Shown here in pieces: positions 19,858 to 28,645 of a stretch of DNA of 64,000 bases. A program made the position numbers and the translations under genes. The stretch is from Pseudosulfitobacter koreensis (GTDB lineage: Bacteria; Pseudomonadota; Alphaproteobacteria; Rhodobacterales; Rhodobacteraceae), in assembly GCF_024733015.1 (NCBI RefSeq), contig NZ_JANKJG010000009.1:62001-126000 (forward strand), in the 5' to 3' direction. Each line of letters begins with the position of its first letter. Position 1 is the first letter of the stretch. The notes beneath the pieces are model-generated. The model ran no database searches. It was not told where the DNA came from and saw only the letters and a list, made by a program, of their open reading frames with translations.

Positions 19858-20174
19858 TGTCGCCGCTGCGTATCGCATATCTGCTGCTGGCCATCTGGGG
19901 TGCGATCCACCCGATGTACTGGTTCCTGACGTGGTTCGGGGCCAACGGCTTTGACATCGGCGGCATGGTGGACGCGTGGCACGCGAATGCCGCGTCCAGC
20001 GGGCTGGTCTGGGATCTGACCATCGCTGCAGTCACCCTGACGGTGTGGATCTGCGCCGAGGTCTGGGTGCGCCGCAACTGGCTGGCGCTGATCGCCATTC
20101 CGGCGACATTCTGCATCGGGGTCAGCTGCGGCTTGCCGCTCTATCTGTTCCTGCGCACGCGGCCTGTGACCTGA
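19857..20174 (+). CDS. DUF2834 family small membrane protein
   Basis: A 105-residue protein with three hydrophobic helices (about 5-22, 43-67 and 76-98), starting MSPLRIAYLLLAIWGAIHPM. The layout LRIAYLLLA, FGANGFDIGGMVDAWHANAASSGLVWDL and the terminal Arg-rich/hydrophobic segment match the DUF2834 pattern. An inner-membrane location is predicted. It is translationally coupled to the lipoprotein gene before it and 60 bp upstream of lysA, so the argH-to-lysA block may be one transcript. Role unknown. Confidence 0.8.
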   Translation: MSPLRIAYLLLAIWGAIHPMYWFLTWFGANGFDIGGMVDAWHANAASSGLVWDLTIAAVTLTVWICAEVWVRRNWLALIAIPATFCIGVSCGLPLYLFLRTRPVT

Positions 20175-20234
20175 ACGCGTGGGCGCGCAAAAGCATGATT
20201 GATCCCGCACCGATGCTGGCTTAAGCGGTCAGGC

Positions 20235-21500
20235 ATGGATCATTTTCTCTATCGCGATGGCGTTCTGCACGCCGAGGACGTCCCGGTGGCCGACATTGCC
20301 GCCGCCGTGGGCACGCCGTTCTATGTCTATTCGACAGCCACGCTGCTGCGCCATTTCCGTCTGTTCGACGAGGCGCTGGAGGGCATGGATCACCTTGTGT
20401 GCTACGCGATGAAAGCCGCCAGCAATCAGGCCATCCTCAAAACATTGGGCGACGCGGGCGCCGGCATGGACGTGGTGTCGGGCGGTGAATACCGCCGCGC
20501 GCGTGCCGCAGGCATTCCCGGCGAGCGGATCGTGTTCAGCGGCGTCGGCAAGACCGCAGATGAGATCCGCACGGCCCTTGAGGGTGGCATCCGCCAGTTC
20601 AACGTCGAATCCGAGCCAGAGATGGAAGTGCTGAGCGCCGTGGCGGTCAGCCTAGGCAAGGTCGCCCCCATCACCATCCGCGTGAACCCGGATGTCGACG
20701 CCAAGACCCATGCCAAGATCGCCACCGGCAAGTCCGAGAACAAGTTCGGCATCCCCATCGCCCGTGCCCGCGCCGTCTATGCCCATGCGGCCAGCCTTGC
20801 CGGGATCGATGTGATCGGCATTGACGTGCACATCGGCAGCCAGCTGACCGACCTCGCCCCGTTCGAGATGGCCTATCAAAAAGTCGCGGACCTGACCGAG
20901 CAATTGCGCGCCGACGGGCATGTCATTCGCCGTCTGGATCTGGGTGGCGGCCTGGGCATTCCCTACGAGCGGTCGAACGCCGCCCCGCCGCTGCCCACGG
21001 ATTATGGCGCGATGGTCAAGCGCACGCTGGGCCACCTGAACTGCGAGATCGAGATTGAACCGGGTCGCTTGATCGCGGGCAATGCGGGTCTGATGGTCAG
21101 CAAGGTGATCTATGTCAAATCCGGCGAGGGTCGCGATTTCCTGATCCTCGACGGTGCGATGAACGATCTGATCCGCCCGGCGATGTATGATGCCTATCAT
21201 GACATCATACCAGTCAACGAGCCTGACGCAGGTGCCGAGCAGCAGCCCTATGACGTTGTCGGGCCGGTTTGCGAATCCGGTGACACCTTTGCCAAGCAGC
21301 GGATGTTGCCGCATCTGGCCGCAGATGACCTGGTGGCATTCCGCAGTGCAGGGGCTTATGGCGCGGTAATGAGCAGCGAATACAATTCGCGGCCCCTGAT
21401 CCCGGAGGTTTTGGTCAAAGGCGATCAATTCGCGGTTATCCGCCGACGTCCGACCTTTGACGAAATGATAAATCGCGATACCATTCCCGAGTGGGTGTGA
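20235..21500 (+). CDS. lysA: Diaminopimelate decarboxylase
   Basis: A 421-residue PLP enzyme that decarboxylates meso-diaminopimelate to L-lysine, the final step of lysine synthesis. The start is at MDHFLYRDGVLHAEDV. Family motifs: the PLP lysine in CYAMKAASNQAIL, HIGSQLTD, GGGLGIPY for phosphate binding, EPGRLIAGNAG, and the active-site Cys region CESGDTFAKQR near residue 350. Length is normal. The gene follows the argH-lipoprotein-DUF2834 chain, and lysA after argH is a frequent alphaproteobacterial arrangement. The downstream TIGR02302 gene starts 52 bp later. Confidence 0.97.
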   Translation: MDHFLYRDGVLHAEDVPVADIAAAVGTPFYVYSTATLLRHFRLFDEALEGMDHLVCYAMKAASNQAILKTLGDAGAGMDVVSGGEYRRARAAGIPGERIVFSGVGKTADEIRTALEGGIRQFNVESEPEMEVLSAVAVSLGKVAPITIRVNPDVDAKTHAKIATGKSENKFGIPIARARAVYAHAASLAGIDVIGIDVHIGSQLTDLAPFEMAYQKVADLTEQLRADGHVIRRLDLGGGLGIPYERSNAAPPLPTDYGAMVKRTLGHLNCEIEIEPGRLIAGNAGLMVSKVIYVKSGEGRDFLILDGAMNDLIRPAMYDAYHDIIPVNEPDAGAEQQPYDVVGPVCESGDTFAKQRMLPHLAADDLVAFRSAGAYGAVMSSEYNSRPLIPEVLVKGDQFAVIRRRPTFDEMINRDTIPEWV

Positions 21501-21552
21501 CGCCATTGCGTGACGGTCACTGTCATACCCTAGTATGAGGTAACGTCGAGAC

Positions 21553-24162
21553 ATGGCCATTTCATCCCGACCTGACGCGCCCGCGGGGCTGCGCGCCCTG
21601 CGCTGGCCCTTGCGGCTGACATGGGCAGGGATGCTTGCCGAATACCTGACGCGCGCCCTCTGGCCCTTGCTGGCGGTGATCTTCGCCGTGCTGGCGGTGC
21701 TGATGCTGGGCCTTCACGACATGGTCTCGATCGAGGCGGTCTGGGGCGGTGCTGTGGTCAGCGGGCTGGGGACAATCGGGGCGTTGGTCTATGCGTTCCG
21801 GCGGTTTCGTCTGCCGACCCGCACGCAGGCCCTTGCGCGGCTTGATGCCAGCCTGCCGGGGCGTCCGATACAGGCGTTGATGGACGACCAAGCCATCGGT
21901 CACGGCGATGCCGCGTCGGCGGCGGTCTGGGCCGCGCACCAGAAGCGCATGGCCCAGCGGGCGTCGGGGGCGCGTGCGGTGCCCGGCAACCTGCAGGTGG
22001 CGCGGCACGATCCCTTTGCCCTGCGCTATGTGGCGCTGACTGCCTTTGTCGTTGCACTGCTGTTCGGGTCGATCTGGCGCGTGGGTTCAGTCGCCGAGAT
22101 GACACCGGGCGGCGGCGGGTTGGCCACCGGGCCGGTGTGGGAAGGCTGGGCCGAAAGCCCGCGCTACACGGGGCGCCCCACGATCTATCTGAATGACATC
22201 CCAGAGGGATCGCTGAAACTGCCCGCTGGCAGCCTGATCACCCTGCGCCTTTATGGCGAGGTCGGCGCGCTGACCGTGGCCGAGACCGTCTCGGGCCGGG
22301 TTGGCGATGTGCCGCCCGCCTCGGGGGCTGCGCATGATTTCACCGTAACGCAAAGCGGCAACATCTCGGTCAGTGGTCCCGGCGGGCGCAGCTGGCAGGT
22401 GGCCGTTTTGCCCGATGCAGCACCGCAGGTCGAGATTCTGGATGATCCCGAAAGTGCCGCCCTGGGCGAGATGACCTTGCCCTTTGGCGCCAGCGACGAC
22501 TATGGCGTCGAGGCGGGCGAGGCGCGGATCGCGCTGAACCTCGACAACGTCGAGCGCAGATACGGTCTGACCCCGGTTCCCGAAGAACGCCCCGAGATCA
22601 TTGTGCCCCTGCCGATGCCCATCGCCGGAGACCGCCGTGCGTTCGAGGAGAACTTTGTCGAGGATTTCTCGGAACACCCTTGGGCCAACCTGCCGGTGAC
22701 GATCACGCTCAGCGTGCTGGACGCCGCCGAGCAGCAAACGGAATCGGTGCCGCGCGACATCACCTTGCCCGGTCGCCGCTTCTTTGATCCGCTGGCGGCG
22801 GCGATCATCGAGATGCGCCGCGATCTGCTCTGGAACCGCAGCAATGCGGAACGCAGCGCGCAAGTGTTGCGGGCCGTCAGCTACAAGCCCGACGAGATTT
22901 TCCGCAAGGAAACCCTGTATCTGCAATTGCGCCAGGCGATCCGCCAGATGGAAACGCTGGCCAACTACGGCATGACGGACGAGCAGCAACAAGAGCTGGC
23001 CGATGATCTGTGGGACCTTGCCATTGAGTTGGAAGAGGGCGATCTGGCCGATGCGCTTGACCGGATGCGCCAGGCACAGGAACGGCTGGAACAGGCCATG
23101 CGCGAAGGGGCGTCCGAGGCCGAGATTGCCGAGCTGATGAATGAATTGCGCCGCGCGACCGAGGATTACCTCAAGCAGCTTGGCGAACAGGCACAGCGCG
23201 AGGCGCAGCAGAACGGCGACCAGCAGCAAAGCCCGCAGGACGGCATGCAAATGACGCAGGACGATCTGCAGCGCATGATGGACGAGATTCAGGAGCTGAT
23301 GGAGCAGGGCCGCATGGCCGAAGCCGAAGAGGCGCTGCGCGAGCTTCAGGAGATGATGGAGAACATGCGTGTCACCCAAGGGCAGGGCCAGAACGGTCAA
23401 AGCCCCGGTGAACAGGCGATGGAAGGTCTGTCAGAGACTCTGCGCGACCAGCAGGGCCTGAGCGATGAGGCGTTCCGCGATTTGCAGGAACAGTTCAACC
23501 CCGATGCGCAGGCTGGCGAAAGCCAGGGCAATCGCGGCCGCAGCGGCAATCAGGGCCAAGGCCAGCAGCACAGCGAGGGCGAAGGCGGCGAAGGCGAAGG
23601 CGGCAGCGAGGGCGCGCAAAACGGCCAGCAGAACGGGCAGCAGCAGGGCCAGGGCGAGAGCCAGGGTGCAGGATCACTTGCGGATCGCCAGCAGGCGCTG
23701 CGTGACGAGCTGAGCCGCCAGCAAGGTAACATGCCCGGTGCTGGCACGCCCGAAGGCGACGCCGCGCGCGAGGCACTGGAGCGCGCGGGCCGCGCGATGG
23801 AAGGGGCCGAAGAGGCATTGCGTGAGGGCGACAACGCCGGGGCCATCGACAATCAGGCGCAGGCCATGGAAGCGCTGCGCGAGGGCATGCGCGCCCTGGG
23901 CGAGGCGATGGCGCAGCAAGAGCGCGACAGCCAGCCGGGGCAGGGCACAGCCGAAGGCGACCGCCGCGCCGATGCGCGCGATCCCCTGGGCCGCACGCCG
24001 GGGGCCAATGGCGGCACCGGCACGGAAGAGGGGCTGTTGCAGGGCGAAGACGTCTATCGCCGGGCGCGCGAGCTGCTGGATGAAATCCGCCGCCGCTCTT
24101 CGCAGGGGGAACGTCCGCAAGTTGAATTGGACTATCTGGAACGGCTGCTGGACCGCTTCTGA
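21553..24162 (+). CDS. TIGR02302/DUF4175 family membrane protein
   Basis: An 869-residue protein. There are hydrophobic helices near the N-terminus (about 35-60 with LLAVIFAVLAVLMLG, and 62-80) and another near 160-180, then a large soluble domain. From about residue 500 the sequence becomes an extended Gln/Glu-rich coiled coil (MRQAQERLEQAMREG, MQMTQDDLQRMMDEIQELM). A low-complexity Gly/Gln/Glu stretch follows (about 640-720), then the conserved C-terminal block LLQGEDVYRRARELLDEIRRR. This matches the alphaproteobacterial TIGR02302 family, whose function is not established. It follows lysA and is convergent with the zinc-ribbon gene. A role in envelope organisation is plausible but unproven. 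Confidence 0.85.
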   Translation: MAISSRPDAPAGLRALRWPLRLTWAGMLAEYLTRALWPLLAVIFAVLAVLMLGLHDMVSIEAVWGGAVVSGLGTIGALVYAFRRFRLPTRTQALARLDASLPGRPIQALMDDQAIGHGDAASAAVWAAHQKRMAQRASGARAVPGNLQVARHDPFALRYVALTAFVVALLFGSIWRVGSVAEMTPGGGGLATGPVWEGWAESPRYTGRPTIYLNDIPEGSLKLPAGSLITLRLYGEVGALTVAETVSGRVGDVPPASGAAHDFTVTQSGNISVSGPGGRSWQVAVLPDAAPQVEILDDPESAALGEMTLPFGASDDYGVEAGEARIALNLDNVERRYGLTPVPEERPEIIVPLPMPIAGDRRAFEENFVEDFSEHPWANLPVTITLSVLDAAEQQTESVPRDITLPGRRFFDPLAAAIIEMRRDLLWNRSNAERSAQVLRAVSYKPDEIFRKETLYLQLRQAIRQMETLANYGMTDEQQQELADDLWDLAIELEEGDLADALDRMRQAQERLEQAMREGASEAEIAELMNELRRATEDYLKQLGEQAQREAQQNGDQQQSPQDGMQMTQDDLQRMMDEIQELMEQGRMAEAEEALRELQEMMENMRVTQGQGQNGQSPGEQAMEGLSETLRDQQGLSDEAFRDLQEQFNPDAQAGESQGNRGRSGNQGQGQQHSEGEGGEGEGGSEGAQNGQQNGQQQGQGESQGAGSLADRQQALRDELSRQQGNMPGAGTPEGDAAREALERAGRAMEGAEEALREGDNAGAIDNQAQAMEALREGMRALGEAMAQQERDSQPGQGTAEGDRRADARDPLGRTPGANGGTGTEEGLLQGEDVYRRARELLDEIRRRSSQGERPQVELDYLERLLDRF

Positions 24163-24196
24163 GGACGGGCCGGGGCCTGAGCCGCGTCAACGGGCC

Positions 24197-25015
24197 CTAT
24201 TGCTGGGCTTCAGCCGTTGTATCCAGCCAGGTCAGCAGGCTGGTCACCTGACTGTCCAGCCAGACCCGTCCCTGATCGACCGTGCCGACATAACCCGCCA
24301 TCACCGGTTCGGCTGCGGGCACCGCGTCTATGATCTGCGGGCTGTAGATATAGGCCGCAGCAAAGATCGCCACGATCAGCAATGAAGTGAAAAAACCCCG
24401 GCGGAAGCCGCGTTTCTTGCGTTCGCGCACGGGCGCGTCAGAGGCCGTGTCGCCTTTGGAAATCTGGCGGTCGCCGGTGGACCGCAGGGTCGAATTGATC
24501 TCTTCGATATCGGGGAGCAGGTCGCGGCGCGTGCTGGCAGCAGCGGCTGCGGCGGCAGCTTCGGCGGCGGATGTATCTGCGGGCGGCTCTTGTCCGCGCA
24601 TCTTTGCCATCCTGTCGCGGGCTTCGCGGGCACGGCGCGCGGATTCCTGCGTCTCGGTTTCGACAGGGCGTTCTTCGACGCTGTCGCCCAGGCCCAGATC
24701 GGGCTGGCTTTCAAGCGCTTCGCTCTGGCGCACACGGCTTTCGGCTTCGGCCTCTTCGCGCAGGATGCCGGAAATGGCAGGGTCCAGCGTGCGGCGCTTC
24801 GGCTCGGGCGTGGGGGCGCGTTCTTCCTCGGCCGCGGGCGCATCGGGGTGCGGGGCCGGATCATCATCGCCGTCCATGTCCGAGGGCATGTGGTCAGGAT
24901 GGCTTTGAAACCAGGTCTGTCCGCAGTCAGAGCATTGCACGTCCCGACCTTCGGACGGAATGACCTCGTCCGGAACCTCGTATTGTGCATCGCAATTTGG
25001 ACAAACCAGCCGCAT
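24197..25015 (-). CDS. MJ0042-type zinc-ribbon membrane protein
   Basis: A 272-residue protein starting at MRLVCPNCDAQYEVPDEVIP (25015); the frame extends upstream but without the motif-proximal start. The N-terminal zinc ribbon has CPNC ... CSDC (two CxxC pairs, residues 5-8 and about 28-31). A long charged, low-complexity linker (about 45-200) precedes one transmembrane helix (GFFTSLLIVAIFAAAYIYS, about 212-232) and a short periplasmic tail. Similar proteins lie beside ftsE in many alphaproteobacteria and usually have unknown function. It is divergent from ftsE (164 bp). The MJ0042 motif class is clear. Confidence 0.85.
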   Translation of the reverse strand: MRLVCPNCDAQYEVPDEVIPSEGRDVQCSDCGQTWFQSHPDHMPSDMDGDDDPAPHPDAPAAEEERAPTPEPKRRTLDPAISGILREEAEAESRVRQSEALESQPDLGLGDSVEERPVETETQESARRAREARDRMAKMRGQEPPADTSAAEAAAAAAAASTRRDLLPDIEEINSTLRSTGDRQISKGDTASDAPVRERKKRGFRRGFFTSLLIVAIFAAAYIYSPQIIDAVPAAEPVMAGYVGTVDQGRVWLDSQVTSLLTWLDTTAEAQQ

Positions 25016-25178
25016 ACCGCCTAGAACTCCCCGTGTTTCAACCGTTACTCGTCCTGTAGCACAGGATATGGCGTTGATCATGCGCAGAAAAGTGCAATCT
25101 GTCCTAGACCCCTATTGCAACGCGCATTGAAACCGCACCGATGCTAAGGCACAACAGGTGCATTATGCGGGGTACGAT

Positions 25179-25856
25179 GTGATCGAGTTAGAAAATGTAG
25201 CGTACAGCTATGGCGGCGGTGAGCTGTTGTCGGATGTTTCCGTCAAATTGGCGCCGGGATCGTTCCACTTTCTGACGGGGCCTTCGGGCGCCGGCAAGAC
25301 GACACTGCTCAAGCTGTGCTACGGGGCCTTGCTGCCTTCGGCGGGAACCGTGCGGCTCCTGGGGTCGGATGTGCGCACGCTGGAGCGAGACGACATTGCC
25401 ATGATGCGCCGCCGGATCGGGGTGGTGCATCAGGACGTGCAGTTTCTGGACCACTTGCCGGTGTCCGAGAACATCGGACTGCCGTTGACGGTATCGGGGC
25501 GCGGCACTGCAGCCGAAAACGCCGATCTGGATGAATTGCTGGCCTGGGTCGGGCTGAGCGCGCGGGCAAGCGGCCTGCCTCCCGAACTTTCTGGCGGCGA
25601 GCGGCAGCGGGCTGCATTGGCCCGCGCGGTGATCATGTCGCCGGATATCGTTCTGGCGGACGAGCCGACCGGCAACGTCGATTGGGAGATGTCGCAACGT
25701 TTGCTGCACCTGCTAATCGAGCTGAACCGCATGGGAAAGACGGTGCTGATTGCCACCCACGATCTTTCGCTTATTCGTGCGGCCAAGGCGCAGGTGCAGG
25801 CGCGCGTCCTGCGCATCGCCAACCGGCGCATCCAGCTTGCGGGGGCGGATCTGTGA
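25179..25856 (+). CDS. ftsE: Cell-division ABC ATPase FtsE
   Basis: A 226-residue ABC ATPase. I choose the GTG start of MIELENVAYSYGGGE at 25179, preceded by GGGG at the right distance and giving the typical FtsE N-terminus; a GTG 21 bp upstream is possible. Walker A is TGPSGAGKTTLL, the signature LSGGERQRAALARA, Walker B VLADEPTGNVD, and the switch His is in THDLSL. FtsE with FtsX forms the divisome complex that controls periplasmic peptidoglycan hydrolases. The stop overlaps the ftsX start (GTGA), and plsC and a flavin-oxidase-like gene follow in the same coupled way. Confidence 0.95.
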   Translation: MIELENVAYSYGGGELLSDVSVKLAPGSFHFLTGPSGAGKTTLLKLCYGALLPSAGTVRLLGSDVRTLERDDIAMMRRRIGVVHQDVQFLDHLPVSENIGLPLTVSGRGTAAENADLDELLAWVGLSARASGLPPELSGGERQRAALARAVIMSPDIVLADEPTGNVDWEMSQRLLHLLIELNRMGKTVLIATHDLSLIRAAKAQVQARVLRIANRRIQLAGADL

Positions 25857-26767
25857 AGATGAAACTGACGCTGAATGCCCTGCAATCGCTGACTTCGGTG
25901 GACCGTCAGGCCGACCGTGTCGTGCCGCCCTCTGGCTTTACCGCGCGGTTGACCGTTTTCGCTGCCGGTGCGATGGCGTTCCTGGCGGTTTTTGCGCTGG
26001 CGCTGTCCATGGCGACGGGCCGTCTGGCCGATCAATGGAGCGCTGAACTTGCGCGCACCGCCACCCTGCGCATTGTGGCCCCGCTGGACCAGCGCGCGGC
26101 CCAGACCGAGGCGGCGCTGTCCGTCTTGCAGACCACGGCGGGTGTCGAAAGCGCCCGCGCGCTGAGCGATGAAGAGCAAGCCGAGCTTCTGGCCCCCTGG
26201 TTCGGCCCCGAAGTGTCCCTTGAGGGGCTGCCGGTGCCGCGCCTGATCGAGATCATCGAAACGCCCGACGGGATCGACGCGGCAGGCCTGCGGCTGCGGC
26301 TGTCTGCCGAAGTGCCGGGTGCGGTTCTGGACGATCACAGCCGCTGGCGCGCACCTCTGGTCAAGGCGGCGTCGCGGCTGCGGTTGCTGGGGTGGATCGC
26401 TACGGGACTGATTGTGGCAACGGTTGCTGCGATGGTGACACTGGCCGCGCAGGCAGCACTTGCCGCCAATGCGCAGGTGATCGCGGTGCTGCGTCTGGTG
26501 GGCGCGACCGACCGCTATATCGCGCAGGCGTTCATCCGGCGCTTTACCTTGCGCGCATTGGCGGGGTCGGCGGCGGGTGTCGTCGTGGGCATCGTCGCGG
26601 TGTTGCTTATGCCATCGGGCAGCGGCGAGATGTCCGGTTTCCTTACCGGGCTGCGGTTTCAGGGGCTGGGCTGGGCTGTGCCCTTCGTGATCCCGCCGCT
26701 GACGGCGCTGGTGGCCTTTCTTGCCACGGGAACGGCGGCCCGCCGCACATTGGAGAACCTGTCGTGA
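25853..26767 (+). CDS. ftsX: Cell-division permease-like protein FtsX
   Basis: A 304-residue inner-membrane protein. Its GTG start overlaps the ftsE stop (GTGA); an ATG two codons later is an alternative. Four hydrophobic segments are visible, the FtsX topology: about 35-58 (FAAGAMAFLAVFALALSM), 175-205 (LLGWIATGLIVATVAAMV), 230-250 and 270-290. The large loop between the first two is periplasmic and in FtsX contacts amidase activators. Divergent in sequence from enteric FtsX, as usual for alphaproteobacteria. The stop again overlaps the next start (plsC, GTGA), indicating tight operon coupling. Confidence 0.92.
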   Translation: MKMKLTLNALQSLTSVDRQADRVVPPSGFTARLTVFAAGAMAFLAVFALALSMATGRLADQWSAELARTATLRIVAPLDQRAAQTEAALSVLQTTAGVESARALSDEEQAELLAPWFGPEVSLEGLPVPRLIEIIETPDGIDAAGLRLRLSAEVPGAVLDDHSRWRAPLVKAASRLRLLGWIATGLIVATVAAMVTLAAQAALAANAQVIAVLRLVGATDRYIAQAFIRRFTLRALAGSAAGVVVGIVAVLLMPSGSGEMSGFLTGLRFQGLGWAVPFVIPPLTALVAFLATGTAARRTLENLS

Positions 26768-27504
26768 TTGTAATCCAATGGCTGCGCTCGCTGATCTTCG
26801 TGGTGCAGATCTACTTTGCCATGCTGGTGATTGGCATCGTCTTTGCCCCCTATGCAATGTTCAGCCGCGCAGGCGCGCGCGCGGCTTGCAAAACCTGGTG
26901 CAAATGGGTGTTCTGGTCGGCGCGTTGGATGGTCGGCATCCGCACCGAGGTGCGCGGCCCCGTGCCCACGGGCGACGTCATGATCGCCGCCAAGCATCAG
27001 TCGTTTCTGGACATCATGCTGATCTTTCACGCGGTGCCTAAGGGCAAGTTCATCATGAAACGCGAGATCCTGTGGACCCCGATCATCGGTCTTTACGCCA
27101 AGGGCATCGGCTGCATTCCAGTGTCGCGCGGCAAACGTGGGCTTGCGATCAAGAAGATGGTGCGCGACGTCGATGCGGGCCGTCTCGAGGCGGGGCAACT
27201 GATCATTTATTCCCAAGGCACACGCGTGGCACCGGGGGTCAAGGCCCCCTACAAGGTCGGCACGGCGGTGCTCTATACCGAACTGGGGCAGCCTTGCGTG
27301 CCCGTGGCCACCAATGTCGGCGTGTTCTGGCCGCGCAAGGGGATCATGCGCAAACCGGGGCTGGCGGTGGTCGAATTTCTGCCCACGATGCCCGAGGGCT
27401 TGCCGCGCGAGGCGTTCATGGCCGAGCTTCAACAGACCGTCGAAGCGAAATCCGATGCGCTGCTGGCCGAAGCAGGGTTCGAACCCGAAAGGCTCACGCA
27501 ATGA
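26764..27504 (+). CDS. plsC: 1-acyl-sn-glycerol-3-phosphate acyltransferase
   Basis: A 246-residue membrane-associated enzyme acylating lysophosphatidic acid to phosphatidic acid. Start GTG at 26764 overlaps the ftsX stop. One N-terminal helix (SLIFVVQIYFAMLVIGIVF) precedes the acyltransferase motifs: HQSFLD (HX4D, catalytic His and Asp), GCIPVSRGKRG, YSQGTR and the VPVATNVG region. Motif III reads QGTR rather than the usual EGTR; the substitution is real in the sequence, and I recall it in relatives. Placement behind ftsEX links phospholipid synthesis to division. The stop overlaps the next gene's ATG. Confidence 0.92.
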   Translation: MIVIQWLRSLIFVVQIYFAMLVIGIVFAPYAMFSRAGARAACKTWCKWVFWSARWMVGIRTEVRGPVPTGDVMIAAKHQSFLDIMLIFHAVPKGKFIMKREILWTPIIGLYAKGIGCIPVSRGKRGLAIKKMVRDVDAGRLEAGQLIIYSQGTRVAPGVKAPYKVGTAVLYTELGQPCVPVATNVGVFWPRKGIMRKPGLAVVEFLPTMPEGLPREAFMAELQQTVEAKSDALLAEAGFEPERLTQ

Positions 27505-28103
27505 ACTGGATCGCGAATGAAGCCGCCCTTGCGGCGCTCTACGGAACGCCGGGCCAGCCTGCGCTGCGCAAGGTTTCGGATCACCTTACACCGCTTTATC
27601 GCAAATGGATCATGGCTTCGCGGTTTTGCGTGCTGACCACTGTGGGCGCGGCCGGCACAGACGGCAGCCCGCGTGGCGATGATGGCCCTGTGGTGCTGGA
27701 ACTGGACCCGCAGACGTTGGCCATGCCGGATTGGCGAGGCAACAATCGTCTGGATTCGCTGCGCAATATCGTGACCGACGGGCGCGTGTCGCTGATGTTC
27801 ATGGTACCGGGATCGACCACGGTGGTGCGGGTGAACGGTCAGGCCCGCCTGACCGATGACGCCGACCTGCGTGCGCGGTTTGCGGCAGGCAAGGCTGTGC
27901 CTGCCACCGTCATCGTGATCCGCATCGCCGAAATCTACACCCAATGCGCCCGCGCCGTGATGCGCGCGGATCTCTGGGCGCGCGACGACAGCGCCGATTT
28001 GCCCCGTCCGGGTGAGATACTGGCCGAGGTCACGGAAGGCGAAGAGGGCGGCGCGGCCTATGATGCTGCATGGCCCAAGCGGGCAAGCGAGACGATGTGG
28101 TGA
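27501..28103 (+). CDS. Pyridoxamine 5'-phosphate oxidase-fold protein
   Basis: A 200-residue soluble protein coupled to plsC by an ATGA overlap. Split-barrel flavin-binding features: RKWIMASRFCVLTTVGA, DGSPRGDDGPVVLELD, GNNRLDSLRNIV and VSLMFMVPGSTTVVRVNG. It resembles the MSMEG_1061-type branch of PNPOx-like proteins, which reduce or bind unidentified substrates with FMN or F420. The exact substrate is not readable. It ends the ftsE-ftsX-plsC operon; its link to division may be only positional. Confidence 0.82.
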   Translation: MNWIANEAALAALYGTPGQPALRKVSDHLTPLYRKWIMASRFCVLTTVGAAGTDGSPRGDDGPVVLELDPQTLAMPDWRGNNRLDSLRNIVTDGRVSLMFMVPGSTTVVRVNGQARLTDDADLRARFAAGKAVPATVIVIRIAEIYTQCARAVMRADLWARDDSADLPRPGEILAEVTEGEEGGAAYDAAWPKRASETMW

Positions 28104-28193
28104 GGTATCGCGGCGTTGCTGCGGTAACGGTTTGCTTACCCTGTTGATGCTAGGCTGGCCCGGTCGCACACCGCGCCGGAGCTTGCCGTTGAT

Positions 28194-28583
28194 ATGCTCA
28201 ATTCATTTTATGCAGGGCTGCTGGCCAGTGGTTTCGTTCTGTCTGCATGCGCCGAAACGGCCCAGGATGTCGCTCCGGCGCAAGTGTCGACAAAAGAGTA
28301 CGATCGCCTGACCTGCCGCCAGATTGCCAAGGAAGCGATGCGTGTCACCCAGGAAGCCCAAGCCGTTTCGGTCAAGCAGAACGAAGTGGCCAAGCGCGAT
28401 GCTGTTGCCAAAGGTGTCGCATGGGCGGTGCTTGGGCCTGCCGCGTTGCTGATCAAGACGAACGAGCTCCACGCCACAGAACTGGCCCGTCTGAAAGGTG
28501 AGTTGAACGCGTTGGAGCAAGTCTCGGGGCACAAGAATTGCGGCATTACGTTCCAGAAGGCACGGGCTGCCGCCTCCGGGTAG
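28194..28583 (+). CDS. Conserved lipoprotein of unknown function
   Basis: A 129-residue predicted lipoprotein. Signal MLNSFYAGLLASGFVLSAC ends in lipobox LSAC. The mature part has a conserved core YDRLTCRQIAKEAMRVTQEAQ, a short hydrophobic stretch VAWAVLGPAALLIKTNE and the ending LKGELNALEQVSGHKNC. I recall similar proteins with the 'YDxLTCxQI ... RLKGEFEALEQ' pattern as widespread small lipoproteins in proteobacteria, with unknown role. Two Cys in the mature part could form a disulfide. It is transcribed toward lpdA and ends at a bidirectional-looking hairpin. Confidence 0.72.
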   Translation: MLNSFYAGLLASGFVLSACAETAQDVAPAQVSTKEYDRLTCRQIAKEAMRVTQEAQAVSVKQNEVAKRDAVAKGVAWAVLGPAALLIKTNELHATELARLKGELNALEQVSGHKNCGITFQKARAAASG

Positions 28584-28592
28584 ACCGATATG

Positions 28593-28622
28593 AAAAAGGC
28601 GCACCCTCGGGCGCGCCTTTCT
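28593..28622. terminator. Intrinsic terminator between lipoprotein gene and lpdA
   Basis: Stem AAAGGCGC (28595-28602) / GCGCCTTT (28613-28620) with an A run on the left and T run on the right, so it can stop transcription from both the lipoprotein gene and the convergent lpdA. Confidence 0.75.
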
Positions 28623-28645
28623 CGACTTTCCTCGATAGGGAAAAA

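Noticed and set aside
20235-21500. Ornithine/arginine decarboxylase as identity of the lysA gene
   Set aside because: The combination of HIGSQ, EPGR and CESGDTF motifs and the position after argH fit diaminopimelate decarboxylase better.
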